Below, in pieces: positions 25,967-35,632 of a stretch of DNA of 64,000 nt. Both the position numbers and the translations under genes were made by a program. The stretch is from positions 1,736,001-1,800,000 of the forward strand of contig NZ_CP094242.1 in the NCBI RefSeq assembly GCF_022749515.1, given 5' to 3'. The notes under the pieces are model-generated. The model worked only from the letters and a program-made list of their open reading frames with translations, did no database searches and was not told where the DNA came from. Numbering within the stretch: the first letter of the stretch is position 1; every line of letters starts with the position of its first letter. This DNA comes from Morococcus cerebrosus. Lineage in GTDB: Bacteria; Pseudomonadota; Gammaproteobacteria; Burkholderiales; Neisseriaceae.

Positions 25967-27679
25967 CTAATCTGAACGGTTTGCAAGTTCGTCGAGTGGT
26001 TTTAAATTAACTTTACGTCCGAACAAGGCTTGGATTTCGGGTTGGTGGCTGATGCCGATGACGAGGGTGTCGGGTAAGGCACGTTTGAGGGTTTGCATCA
26101 GCGTCAATGCGGATTCGCCGTCGAGCTGGTTGGTGGCTTCGTCGAGGAACAGGATTTGCGGTTTGTGCAGCAGCGCGCGGGCGAGGCTGAGGCGTTGCTG
26201 TTCGCCGCCGGAAAGGATGCCGTGCCATTCGTATGGTTCGTCTAAATTATCTTTCAGGCGGCCTAGTCCGACTTGTTCCAAGGTCGTCTGAATAATTTGG
26301 TCGTCTTTGCAGGCGGGGTGGGGATAGCTGACGGTGTGGCGCAGGGTGTCGGCGGGGAGGTAGGGGCGTTGGGGCAGGAAGAGGAGGCTGCCGTCGAGGG
26401 CGAAGCTGCCTTGGTAATACGGCCACAAGCCTGCGAGGGCGCGTAACAGGGTGGATTTGCCGATGCCGCTTCTGCCTTCGAGCAATACCCATTCGGGGGC
26501 GTGGGCTTCGAGGTTGATGTCGGTGAGCAGGAGGCTGCCGGTTTGGGTGTGGACGGTGAGGTTTTGCAGGACGAGGATGCCGCCTTGGCGGCGGTTGTTT
26601 AAAGTCAGGGCGGGTGCTGGGCAGGCGGTGCTTCTGCCTTCCTGCTCTACTTGTTCCAAGGCCGTCTGAAAACCGGAGAGGCGTTCGACGACTGCCGCCC
26701 ATTCGATGAGGCGGCGGTAGGAGTCGGTAAACCAGCCGAAGCTGTCTTGGACGCGGGCAAACGATGTGCGGGTCTGCATCATGTCGCCGAAGGTCATGGT
26801 TTTGGCGAGGTACATGGGCAGGGTGGCGAGGATGGGGATGAAGATGCTGATGCGGACATAGGCCGCCCAGAAGGTTTCTTGGCGGAATTCGCAGTTGGTG
26901 AGCCGCCGCCAGTTGTCGCGGATGCGGAGGTAGCGTTGTTTCAGACGACCTGTTTCGGCTTCGCCGCCGTTGTAGAAGGCGATTTGTTCGGCGTGGTCGC
27001 GCACGCGCAGGAGGGCGGCGCGGTAGTCGGCTTCGCGGTGCTGGCGGTCGATGTTGAGATTTTTGAGTTTGCGGCCGACGAGGTGGGCAATCAGGGTGCT
27101 GATGACGGAATAAATCAGGGCAACCCAGACGAGGTAGCCGTGTATGGTGATGTCGCGCCCGCCGATGTTGAAGGTCTGTATGCCGGAGAGCGTCCACAAT
27201 ACGGCGACGAACGCGCTGAATTTGGCAACATTATTGATGAAGGAGCGGAACAGTCCGATGCTTTTGTCGGCGAGCAGATAGATGTCTTCGGCGATGCGCT
27301 GGTCGGGGTTGTCGGGTTCGCCGGTCAGGCGCAGGCGATAGTGTTTGTGGCCTTCGAGCCAGTTTTGCTGGAATTGTTCGGTCAGGTGGGTGCGCCAGCG
27401 GAAGATGAGGCGTTTTTGCAGCCAGTCGCCGCAGACGATGCAGCCGATAATCATCGCCATGTAGCCGAGGTATTCGACGATGAGCGCGGGCATGGACGCG
27501 CCGTCAAACGCGGCGAGCGCGTCGTAGAAGCGTTTGTCCCACGCGGCGATCCAAACGCTGATGGTGATGGAACAAAGGGTGAAGCCGATGAGGACGGCAA
27601 GCATCAGCCATTGGATGCGCCCGTGCGCCCCCGTCCAAAAGGGGCGGGCGAGTCGGGAGAATTTTTTGAGGATGTTCAT
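25967..27679 (-). CDS. SbmA/BacA-like ABC transporter, YddA type (fused membrane and ATPase domains)
   Basis: A 570-residue protein. An SbmA/BacA-type membrane domain fills about residues 1-330, with W-I-A-A-W-D-K-R-F-Y-D-A-L near the start. A C-terminal ATPase has Walker A G-R-S-G-I-G-K-S-T, signature L-S-G-G-E-Q-Q-R and Walker B I-L-F-L-D-E-A-T. It resembles E. coli YddA. The substrate is unknown. It lies downstream of three siderophore-receptor genes on the same strand, so a role with siderophores or peptides is possible, but an IS copy and hairpins separate them. GC-skewed codons are unremarkable. Confidence 0.82.
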   Translation of the reverse strand: MNILKKFSRLARPFWTGAHGRIQWLMLAVLIGFTLCSITISVWIAAWDKRFYDALAAFDGASMPALIVEYLGYMAMIIGCIVCGDWLQKRLIFRWRTHLTEQFQQNWLEGHKHYRLRLTGEPDNPDQRIAEDIYLLADKSIGLFRSFINNVAKFSAFVAVLWTLSGIQTFNIGGRDITIHGYLVWVALIYSVISTLIAHLVGRKLKNLNIDRQHREADYRAALLRVRDHAEQIAFYNGGEAETGRLKQRYLRIRDNWRRLTNCEFRQETFWAAYVRISIFIPILATLPMYLAKTMTFGDMMQTRTSFARVQDSFGWFTDSYRRLIEWAAVVERLSGFQTALEQVEQEGRSTACPAPALTLNNRRQGGILVLQNLTVHTQTGSLLLTDINLEAHAPEWVLLEGRSGIGKSTLLRALAGLWPYYQGSFALDGSLLFLPQRPYLPADTLRHTVSYPHPACKDDQIIQTTLEQVGLGRLKDNLDEPYEWHGILSGGEQQRLSLARALLHKPQILFLDEATNQLDGESALTLMQTLKRALPDTLVIGISHQPEIQALFGRKVNLKPLDELANRSD

Positions 27680-27704
27680 GGGGGTGTGTTGGTATAGATA
27701 ACGG

Positions 27705-27744
27705 GAGGTCGTCTGAAAGCGGGATTGTACTTTCAGACGGCCTC
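27705..27744. repeat. Mixed-dialect DUS hairpin
   Basis: GAGGTCGTCTGAAAG pairs with CTTTCAGACGGCCTC. The left arm is the local dialect (GGTCGTC), the right arm the AG dialect (GGCCGTC), with one G-T wobble. It sits upstream of the ABC gene start. Confidence 0.7.
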
Positions 27745-27782
27745 TTATTGTGCAATAACTACATTGCTGTTTTCAGACGACC

Positions 27783-28862
27783 TTGGATTCGGATTTCAAG
27801 TGCAACACTAGGGTACCAGTGGTTGGAACAGATTTAAGAATAAAACACTTGGCGTTTCGTAGCCAAGTGTTTTTCTCGGCCGGTGGTTCAACTCATCTTG
27901 AACCCTGCGTATCTCCCGATCGCTGATGTTTCGGAAATCGGTCTGTTTGGGGAAATATTGCCGGATGAGTCCGTTGGTGTTCTCATTCAGCCCTTTCTCC
28001 CAAGAATGGTAAGGGCGGCAAAAATAGGTTTTCGCCTTCAATGCTTTGGCTATTTTGGTGTGTTGGTAGAACTCTTTGCCGTTGTCCATGGTGATGGTGT
28101 GCACCCGGTCTTTATGTGCCTTTAATGCCCTGACGGCTGCCCGGGCAGTGTCTTCGGCTTTTAAGTTCTTTAATTTGCAGATGATGGTGTAGCGGGTAAC
28201 GCGTTCGACCAAGGTCAATAACGCGCTTTTCTGATTTTTGCCGACGACGGTGTCGGCCTCCCAATCGCCGATGCGGGTTTTCCGGTCGACGATAGCAGGT
28301 CGGTTTTCTATGCCGACGCGGTCGGGCACTTTGCCTCTGGTCCATGTGCTGCCGTAGCGTTTGCGGTAGGGTTTGCTGCATATTCTGAGATGTTGCCACA
28401 AAGTGCCGCCGTTGCTTTTGTCTTGGCGAAGGTAGCGGTAAACGGTGCTGTGATGGAGTGTGATCCCGTGGTGTTTATTCAGGTAGGCACATACTTGTTC
28501 GGGACTGAGTTTGCGGCGGATAAGGGTGTCGATGTGTTGAACCAGCTGCGAATCGAGCTTATAGGGTTTTCGCTTACGCTGTTTGGTCAGCCGGCTTTGC
28601 CGTTGGGCTTTATCGGCGCTGTATTGCTGCCCTTGGATGCAGTGCCGCTTGATTTCTCGGCTGATGGTGCTTTTGTGGCGGTTGAGCTGTTTGGCGATTT
28701 CGGCGATGGTGCAGTGGCGGGACAGGTATTGGATATGGTATCGTTCGTCTTGGGTCAGTTGTGTGTAGCTCATGGCAATCTTTCTTGCAGGAAAGGCCGT
28801 ATGCTACCGCATACTGGCCTTTTTCTGTTATGGAAAGTTGCACTTCAAATGCGAATCCGCCG
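27783..28862 (-). mobile_element. IS30-family insertion sequence (IS1655-like), copy A
   Basis: A 1080-bp element. The terminal inverted repeats share GGATTCG, ATTT and AAGTGCAAC, with two mismatches. The 3-bp ACC on both sides (27780-27782 and 28863-28865) is the likely target duplication. The left flank is a DUS (TTTTCAGACGACC). It sits 4 bp beyond the stop codon of the first siderophore receptor. Two further copies are at 58889 and 60940. Confidence 0.92.
27808..28773 (-). CDS. IS30-family transposase, copy A
   Basis: A 321-residue DDE transposase. The N-terminal helix-turn-helix is [16 protein letters not shown]. The catalytic residues are the Asp in G-D-W-E-A-D-T, the Asp in T-M-D-N-G-K-E-F and the Glu in [10 protein letters not shown]. 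The frame is intact, so it should be functional. It differs from copies B and C by a few residues (for example A-L-K-A-H-K-D-R against V-L-K-A-Y-K-A-R). Confidence 0.95.
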   Translation of the reverse strand: MSYTQLTQDERYHIQYLSRHCTIAEIAKQLNRHKSTISREIKRHCIQGQQYSADKAQRQSRLTKQRKRKPYKLDSQLVQHIDTLIRRKLSPEQVCAYLNKHHGITLHHSTVYRYLRQDKSNGGTLWQHLRICSKPYRKRYGSTWTRGKVPDRVGIENRPAIVDRKTRIGDWEADTVVGKNQKSALLTLVERVTRYTIICKLKNLKAEDTARAAVRALKAHKDRVHTITMDNGKEFYQHTKIAKALKAKTYFCRPYHSWEKGLNENTNGLIRQYFPKQTDFRNISDREIRRVQDELNHRPRKTLGYETPSVLFLNLFQPLVP

Positions 28863-28866
28863 ACCC

Positions 28867-31071
28867 TTACATTGTCCACTTTAAATTGAATACGACGTTG
28901 CGCGGTTCTCCGTAGAAATAACCCCAGCCGTATGTACGCGCTTCGTAATTTTCGTAATAGCGTTTGTCGGTCAGATTGTTGACGGTCAGCCCAAGGTTCA
29001 GCTTTTTGTTCGGCTGGTACTGCACGCCTGCGTTCCAGACGGTATAGCCGCCCAAGGGCTGCTTAACGTCCCAGCTTCTGTGTTTGTCCTGCATATTGAA
29101 ACCGCCTTTCAGCGTCCAGCGGTTTGCCGCGCCGGGCAGGCGGTAGGTGGTGTACAGGCGGAACATGTGTTTCGGGGTATGCTGGCTGAAGTCCGCTCCT
29201 TTGACGAACAACTGCTGTTGTCCTGCGGTTGCGGTGTACTTGCGGGTGTTGTAGGTATAACCTGCGAAAAGCTGCCAATCCGGCGTCAGGTCGCCTGCGA
29301 TTTCGGCATCGAATCCCCTGCTTTGCAGGCGTACGGGGGCGTAAATCCAGTTTTTGGTTTCGGGATGCCGTTCGCGCGTGCTGATCGGTTCGTTGTGTTT
29401 TTCGGTTTGGAAAAATGCTAGCGTGGTATTCAGACGGCCTCCGTTCCATGCGCCCTTCCAACCGATTTCGTAGTTGTTGCCCAAAACGGGGGACAGTTCT
29501 TTGTCGTCTTTGTCCCGCGCACTGGTGTGTTTGAAAATGCTGGTATAGCTGGCGTAAAGGGTGTTGCGGCCGTCCAGGTCGTAAGTAACGGCGGCATAGG
29601 GGATAAACCGTCCTTTTTTGTATGGATAATCGTTGCCGGCTTGGTAATCGGGTACGCCGTCTTTGGTATCGCGGTACCAGATAAACGAATTTCTCCAGCG
29701 GCTGTATCCGCCGCCCAAAATCAGGTGCAGCCGGTCGGTGAGGTTCAGGCGGCTCGCCAGGGTGAGGGTTTGGATGGTTTTACGGCTGTTGCGGTAATCC
29801 TGATAGTCAAAGCTGTTCCAGTCCGGTCGGGCGATTTCTCCGCCTGTCCATGTGTACAGGTTGAAAGAACGGTTTTGCGTGTTTTGGTCGCGCATACGGA
29901 TATTGAATTTTTCGCGCGAATGGGTATAGGCGGCGTACAGGTCGTGCCGTCTGCCAAATGCGGAATATTTGCCGTTCAATTCCGCCTGCCCCGTCCATTG
30001 GTGGTTGTAACGGTCGTGGCGGGAAACTGTATCCAGAGGCAACATGCCGTTGTCCGCCCCGCAGGTTACACACGAGCCCGAGAGGTAAGCCTCTTCGGTT
30101 TTGGATTTGTTTTGCTTGTAATCAAGTTTGCCGGTCAGCTTCCAATCGTTGCCGAAATAGTGCTCCAGCTCGGCAAAGGTATGGATTTTACGGTATGTCC
30201 CCTTATTCCAGTCCGCTCCCCAGTTTGTATCGCGCGGCAGGCGCAGGTCGCTGCCGTTGCGGTCGATAGGCAGGCCGAAACCGAGCGGCGTATCGGTTTG
30301 GCGATGGTAAACCGCACCGACGGTCAGCTTGGTATTGTTGCTGAAGGTTTTGTCCGCCGTACCGAACAATACGGCATTATCCCCGTCGTCGTATTTGCGG
30401 AACGAATTGTCCCGCTCTAATACGCCGACCATGCGGCCGCGGACGGCGTGTTCTTGGTTCAAAACGCCTGAAACGTCAAATACGCCGCGCACCTTGCCCC
30501 AACGGTCGGCCTGCAAATCGATTTCCGCCAGCGGCTGCGCGGTCGGCCTCTTCAATATGGCATTGACGCTGCCGCCCGGCTCGCTGTCCGCCTGTTTCAA
30601 CCCGCTCGCGCCGCGCAGGATTTCGATGCGCTCGTAAAGCGCCGTATCCATCAACAGCTTCTGGTCGTGCAGATTGTTGCCCTGCATACTGGCGATGGTG
30701 GAATGAAGCCCGTTGGTGGTAACCGACCCGATGTTGAATCCGCGCGACTGGAACTGCATACGGTTGCCCCGGCGGACGACATTCAGCCCTGTGGTGGTTT
30801 TCAATGCGTCTTCCAGCGTGGTCGCGCCCGAATCGTCCATCTGTTTGCGCGTAATGACGCTGACGGATTGCGGCGTGTCTTTGGGGGAGATCGGCAGGCC
30901 GGTGGCGGTGGACATGGTTGGCACGGTATAACTGTCACGCGAAGCAGTACGGCTTTGTCCGGTTACGTTAACGGCGGGCAGGTCAACATGTTCCGTTTGT
31001 TCGGCGGTTTGGGCGGAAAGTTGCAGCGGGACGGCGGCAAGCAGGCAGGCGTAGCGGATCGGATGGTTCAT
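28867..31071 (-). CDS. TonB-dependent siderophore receptor 1 (FpvA/FhuE-like)
   Basis: A 734-residue outer-membrane receptor. It has a signal peptide (about 1-20), a plug domain (about 45-190) with the TonB-box region and D-T-P-Q-S-V-S-V-I-T, then a 22-strand barrel with the late motif A-S-Y-T-S-I-F. It ends in F-N-L-K-W-T-M. A Cys pair (S-C-V-T-C-G-A-D) lies in a probable surface loop. There is no N-terminal signalling domain, so it does not itself drive a FecI-type sigma factor. GGAGCTGCG precedes the ATG. The ligand is unknown; as Neisseria rarely make siderophores, a xenosiderophore is likely. Confidence 0.88.
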   Translation of the reverse strand: MNHPIRYACLLAAVPLQLSAQTAEQTEHVDLPAVNVTGQSRTASRDSYTVPTMSTATGLPISPKDTPQSVSVITRKQMDDSGATTLEDALKTTTGLNVVRRGNRMQFQSRGFNIGSVTTNGLHSTIASMQGNNLHDQKLLMDTALYERIEILRGASGLKQADSEPGGSVNAILKRPTAQPLAEIDLQADRWGKVRGVFDVSGVLNQEHAVRGRMVGVLERDNSFRKYDDGDNAVLFGTADKTFSNNTKLTVGAVYHRQTDTPLGFGLPIDRNGSDLRLPRDTNWGADWNKGTYRKIHTFAELEHYFGNDWKLTGKLDYKQNKSKTEEAYLSGSCVTCGADNGMLPLDTVSRHDRYNHQWTGQAELNGKYSAFGRRHDLYAAYTHSREKFNIRMRDQNTQNRSFNLYTWTGGEIARPDWNSFDYQDYRNSRKTIQTLTLASRLNLTDRLHLILGGGYSRWRNSFIWYRDTKDGVPDYQAGNDYPYKKGRFIPYAAVTYDLDGRNTLYASYTSIFKHTSARDKDDKELSPVLGNNYEIGWKGAWNGGRLNTTLAFFQTEKHNEPISTRERHPETKNWIYAPVRLQSRGFDAEIAGDLTPDWQLFAGYTYNTRKYTATAGQQQLFVKGADFSQHTPKHMFRLYTTYRLPGAANRWTLKGGFNMQDKHRSWDVKQPLGGYTVWNAGVQYQPNKKLNLGLTVNNLTDKRYYENYEARTYGWGYFYGEPRNVVFNLKWTM

Positions 31072-31110
31072 CGCAGCTCCTTCAAGTGGGGATGAAGAGG
31101 TTTTTATGGG

Positions 31111-31158
31111 AAAGGGGTCGTCTGAAAACCCAACGGCGGTTTTCAGACGACCCCTTTC
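31111..31158. terminator. DUS terminator between siderophore receptors 1 and 2
   Basis: AAAGGGGTCGTCTGAAAACC and GGTTTTCAGACGACCCCTTT form a 20-bp stem. It should end most transcription of receptor 2 before receptor 1, so receptor 1 needs its own promoter or read-through. Confidence 0.83.
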
Positions 31159-31261
31159 TTTTACAGCAACGGCAACCGTTTCCTGTCTGTCAGGAGCAGG
31201 TCGGATAGATTGCCGAATATGATTTGGTTATTGTTTTTTTAATTTTGCTACCGCAGACGGA

Positions 31262-33463
31262 CTACATCTTCCACTTCAGGCTGAACACGGCATTTCGCGG
31301 TTCGCCGTAGAAGCTGCCGTAGTTTTTTGTACGGTTGCTGTTGTTTTCATAGTAGCGTTTGTCAGTCAGGTTGTTGACCGCCAGCCCAAGTTGCAAATTG
31401 TCGGTCGGACGGTATTGCAAACCGGCATTCCAAACGGTATAGCCGCCCTGGGGCAGCTTGCTGCCGGTTTTGCTTTGACTGGACAAGCCTATACCGATAC
31501 TTAACTTACCGTTTGCAAACGGCGGCGTATAGCTGCTGTAAGCGCGGAAAATGTGTTTTGGGGTCCAGTTGGCAAAATCGCCCTCGGTATGGGGATGGTT
31601 TTCTGTTTTGCGGATATTGTAGGTATAGCCGGCAAACAGTTTCCAATTTGCGCCGATTGCTCCGGAAATTTCTGCATCTACACCGCGGCTGCGTTCTTTT
31701 GCGGGAACGTAGTAGAAAGTCTCCTTCTTGTTACCGTCGGCAGGAACGTTGACACGCACGCCGACGTTGGTGTTATCGGTTTGGAACAGGGAAACGGCCG
31801 TATTGAGTTTGCCCTGCATCCATTCGCCTTTCCAACCCAATTCGTAGTTTTTACCGACTTCGGGCGCGAGATAGCTGTTGTCCGCATTTGTTTTCAGAGT
31901 CGGTTTGTAGATGGATGTATAGCTTGCATAGAGGCTTTGCCCCGGCATGAAATCGTAAGTGATGCCGATGTATGGAATGAATTTGCTGTTTTTGACCGAA
32001 TAGGTTTTGGCATCATTGTCCGGCTTGCCCTTATAACGGGACCAGTTGTGATCGAAGTCGCGTTTCCAATGGGTATAGCGTCCGCCTGCCAACAGATGCA
32101 GTTTTTCCGTAGGATTGATGCGGGTACCTGCCGCAAGGGCGTGCGTATAGAAATGGTTGTTGCTGTCCATAATGCTGTATGGTTCGGCAGCCCAGTCCGG
32201 CTGGGGGATAACGGCAGAAAATGGATCGTAGCTGCCGGTTGCCTGCATACGGGTATGGTGCAGGGTATTGCGCTCTTTCGAATAATTATGGGTCAGGAAG
32301 ATGTCGTGGGTTTGACCCAAGGCTTCAAACTTGCCGCGCAGGTTGTTTTGAATATGCAGGTGTTTGCTGTCGTGCTGATAGCGGAAAGCCTGTTGGTCTT
32401 CAATACCGATGGATTGATTGGCTTTCAACCCGCTTTTGCCTGCCATTAAGAAAGCATACCTTTGGTCGGAGTGGCTGTTTCGCCAATCGATTTTGCTGTT
32501 CCATTTCCAGTTGTCGTTGAAGTAGTGGTCAAATTCTGCAAAAACACCGTTTTTGATGAACCGCCCATGATTCCAATCCGCACCGAAATAGCTGTTGCGC
32601 GGCAGACTGTTTCCGTCTTCCCATAAAGGCAGGCCGTTGAGATTAGGGGTGTTGCGCTGGGCAATACGGTACGCTCCGACAGAAACCTTGCTGTTTTCTC
32701 CGATGTCTTTTTCCAAAACGCCATAAAGAAGGCTGTTTTGCCCTTTCACCTTATCCTGAAATGTTTTGTCATGATCAAAACTGCCGACAATACGCCCGCG
32801 GAGTTGGTTTTCTGAGCTTAAAGTGCCCGAGGCATCCAATTCGATATGCCGTTTGCCGAAACGGTCGGCTAAACCATTCATACTGATTTGTTTTTTAGCC
32901 GTCGGTTTTTTACGTACGGCATTAATGGTACCTCCGGGCGCGCTGTTGGATTGGGTCAGCCCGGCTGCACCGCGCACAACTTCAATGTGGTCATACATGG
33001 CAAGGTCGGTGATGTTGTGCCCGTCTCTGTCAGGGTGGCCGAATATGCCCGGCGCGCCAATCGTGGTGGCCATGCCGTCTTCTTCCAATTTTTCAATATA
33101 GAATCCGCGGCTTTGGAAATGGGTGCGGTTCCCTTGGCGGACGACATTTACACCGGTCGTTGTTTTCAACGCATCCGCCAGCGTCGTAATGCCTTGATCG
33201 TCAATTTGGTTTTTGGTAATCACGCTGACGGATTGCGGCGTCTCGCGCGGAGTCAATGCCAGTCCTGTGGTAGAACTCATAGCCGAAGTCGTATAGTCAT
33301 TTCGATTTTCGGTACGCAGGCTGCGGTTTTTGCCGACCACATTGACCTGATTTAATTCCACCTGCTGCACTTCTTCAGCGGCGTGAACGGCTTGCGGCAG
33401 CGCGGCAAGGCAGAACGCCAAGGTGCTGAGTTTGAAAAGTTTCTCTTTGTTTGTATTGTTCAT
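31262..33463 (-). CDS. TonB-dependent siderophore receptor 2 (FpvA/FhuE-like)
   Basis: A 733-residue paralogue of receptor 1 with signal peptide (ending V-H-A|A), plug (E-T-P-Q-S-V-S-V-I-T and L-K-T-T-T-G-V-N-V-V-R) and barrel. It ends F-S-L-K-W-K-M. The barrel loops differ strongly from receptors 1 and 3, so a different ligand is likely. An almost perfect inverted repeat lies 47-84 bp upstream of the start, in very AT-rich DNA where a Fur or AraC-type regulator could bind. Confidence 0.9.
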   Translation of the reverse strand: MNNTNKEKLFKLSTLAFCLAALPQAVHAAEEVQQVELNQVNVVGKNRSLRTENRNDYTTSAMSSTTGLALTPRETPQSVSVITKNQIDDQGITTLADALKTTTGVNVVRQGNRTHFQSRGFYIEKLEEDGMATTIGAPGIFGHPDRDGHNITDLAMYDHIEVVRGAAGLTQSNSAPGGTINAVRKKPTAKKQISMNGLADRFGKRHIELDASGTLSSENQLRGRIVGSFDHDKTFQDKVKGQNSLLYGVLEKDIGENSKVSVGAYRIAQRNTPNLNGLPLWEDGNSLPRNSYFGADWNHGRFIKNGVFAEFDHYFNDNWKWNSKIDWRNSHSDQRYAFLMAGKSGLKANQSIGIEDQQAFRYQHDSKHLHIQNNLRGKFEALGQTHDIFLTHNYSKERNTLHHTRMQATGSYDPFSAVIPQPDWAAEPYSIMDSNNHFYTHALAAGTRINPTEKLHLLAGGRYTHWKRDFDHNWSRYKGKPDNDAKTYSVKNSKFIPYIGITYDFMPGQSLYASYTSIYKPTLKTNADNSYLAPEVGKNYELGWKGEWMQGKLNTAVSLFQTDNTNVGVRVNVPADGNKKETFYYVPAKERSRGVDAEISGAIGANWKLFAGYTYNIRKTENHPHTEGDFANWTPKHIFRAYSSYTPPFANGKLSIGIGLSSQSKTGSKLPQGGYTVWNAGLQYRPTDNLQLGLAVNNLTDKRYYENNSNRTKNYGSFYGEPRNAVFSLKWKM

Positions 33464-33509
33464 TTGGTTGATTCCAGATAAAGCTGTTGTCGTAAAATGT
33501 TTATTTTTA

Positions 33510-33547
33510 TTTGATATTTATAACCATAAAAACTATAAATATTCAAA
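33510..33547. promoter_or_regulatory. Long inverted repeat upstream of siderophore receptor 2
   Basis: TTTGATATTTATA and TATAAATATTCAAA are near-perfect complements 11 bp apart. The site overlaps where the promoter of receptor 2 must be. It is Fur-like in composition but does not match the 19-bp Fur box well. Confidence 0.5.
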
Positions 33548-33602
33548 GTATTAGGTTTTTCAGACGACCTGCGTCAGATAAAACGGACGGATTTTATCAA
33601 AT

Positions 33603-33632
33603 CCCGGCGGATAAAAAAATGTTGCCGCCGGG
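33603..33632. other. GC-rich stem-loop upstream of siderophore receptor 2
   Basis: CCCGGCGG and CCGCCGGG enclose 14 nt containing seven A residues. A second possible stem GTTGCC/GGCAAC overlaps it. It may be a terminator or a leader structure; neither strand has a T tract directly after the stem. Confidence 0.4.
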
Positions 33633-33862
33633 CGGAGTACCCAATGGCAACTACTTATCCAAGGTTGCAAAGATAGATATAAGGAATTAGCTGAAAATTA
33701 GTTATAAAGAACTATAAACCATCTGTAAAAAATGGCAACCGTTTTTTCAGACGACCTCACGTTTTTTCACATACTCTTGCCATAAGTCAAAATTCTGGCC
33801 GGCAATAAAATACCCCTTCTTCTGTTTGGCGGAAGAGGGGGTATCTGCGTATCAGTCAGTTT

Positions 33863-34019
33863 TATAGTGGATTAACTTTAAACCAGTACGGCGTTGCCTC
33901 GCCTTAGCTCAAAGAGAACGATTCTCTAAGGTGCTGAAGCACCAAGTGAATCGGTTCCGTACTATCTGTACTGTCTGCGGCTTCGTCGCCTTGTCCTGAT
34001 TTAAATTTAATCCACTATA
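33863..34019 (+). repeat. Correia repeat enclosed element, long form
   Basis: A 157-bp copy with perfect ends. It contains the extra internal 50 bp (AGCTCAAAGAGAACGATTCT...GAATCGGTTCCG) that separates long from short Correia elements. It lies between receptors 2 and 3, both minus. Confidence 0.92.
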
Positions 34020-34069
34020 GCTTCATTTTCTTGCGAACCGTGAAAAGGCGGATTGCCGTGTGGCTAGGC

Positions 34070-34100
34070 AGGTCGTCTGAAAACAGTTTTCAGACGACCT
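34070..34100. terminator. DUS terminator after siderophore receptor 3
   Basis: AGGTCGTCTGAAAAC and its complement with a minimal loop, 17 bp beyond the stop of the interrupted receptor 3 gene. Confidence 0.82.
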
Positions 34101-35632
34101 TTCTACGGAAGGCGGATTAGAATTTGTAATTGACGTTGAACATTACATTACGCGGTTCGCCATAGTAGTTGTTCGCGCCTTTGCTGCTGACTTTGTTGTT
34201 CTCGTAGTAGTAACGGTTGAACAGGTTGGTCGAAATCAGTGCAAGTTTCAGGTTTTTCGATGCCTGATAATCAATGTTGGCATTGAGTACCGCATGACCG
34301 CCGCGCTTCACGCCGTAGAGGCTGGCGGTTTTGCTTTGTGCAGTTACGCCGCCGCCGATGGTCCATTTTTTGCTGTCAAACGGCAGGTTGTAGCTGGTGT
34401 GGAGGCGCAGCATGTGTTTTGGCGTGTGCAGGCTGAAATTGGTGCCTGCGGGGACGGTGCCTTTGCTTTCCGCTTCAAGATATTTGGACCAGTTGAACGT
34501 ATAACCTGCAAACAGTTTCCAATCTTCGCTCAGGTTGCCGGATATTTCGGCTTCGATGCCTCGGCTGCGGACTTTGCCGACGGGTTCCCAATACCATTTT
34601 TGGTCTACCGTATCCCAAATCTGTACCGCGCGGTTTTTCTGTTCGATGTCGAACAAGGCGAACGAGGTATTCAGCTTGCGTTCGAACCATTCGCCCTTCC
34701 AGCCGATTTCGTAGTTCGCGCCGGTAACGGGGTCGAGATAGGATTTGTCTTTGCGCTGATTGCTGTTCGGTTTGAAGATGGATGTGTAGCTGGCATACAG
34801 GCTTTGGTTCGGCGTCAAATCGTAGGTAACAGCGAAATAGGGATTGAAACGGACGGTTTTGCGGTCGGTAACCGAATCGGGATCGTTGTCTATCTTGCCG
34901 TCCGTGTAGAAATAGTCGGTTATATATTTCGATTTAATGTGGTTCCAACGCGTACCTGCCATTATGTGCAGTTTTTCTTTCAACATATTGAAACGGAAGC
35001 CCAAAAGCAGCGCGTGGGTGGTGCGTTTGGAATGGGTTTCCCAATACATCTGATAAGGTGTGGCGTACCAGTCGGCGGGTTCGGCGATTTCGTTGCCGGT
35101 AAAGGTCATCGGGTCGAAGGAAACGCCCGGGTTGTATTGACGGCGGCTGCCGTTGTTTTTGGTGTGCGTGTAAGTGTATTCGGTAAAGATTTCCTGCGGC
35201 ACGCCCGCAATTTCAAATTTGCCGTTCAAATTGTTTTTGAAAGTCAGTTGTTTTTCGTCATTGTCGTAGCGGCTCAACCAGCCCGAAGCCAATGTGCCGC
35301 CGGGCGTGTAGCCTGTGTAGGACGTGGACGTATTGTAAATGCCGCTGTTTTTCTTGGTATTTTCGTTGTAGTTGTAATCCAGCTTGCCGGTATAACGCCA
35401 GTTGTCGTTGAAATAGTGTTCTACTTCGGCGAATGCGGTCGCTTTGTCGTAAATGCCTTTGTTCCAGTTGTAGCCCAGATAGGTATCGCGCGGCAGGTTC
35501 AATGCCACACCCCAGTCGTCGGGCTTGGTGTGTTTGCGCTGATAGAGGCCACCCCAAGTGATTTTGGTGTTGTCGCCGACGGATGCATCCATCACGCCGT
35601 AAAGCGTGGCATTGCCGCCTTTGACGCGGTCT

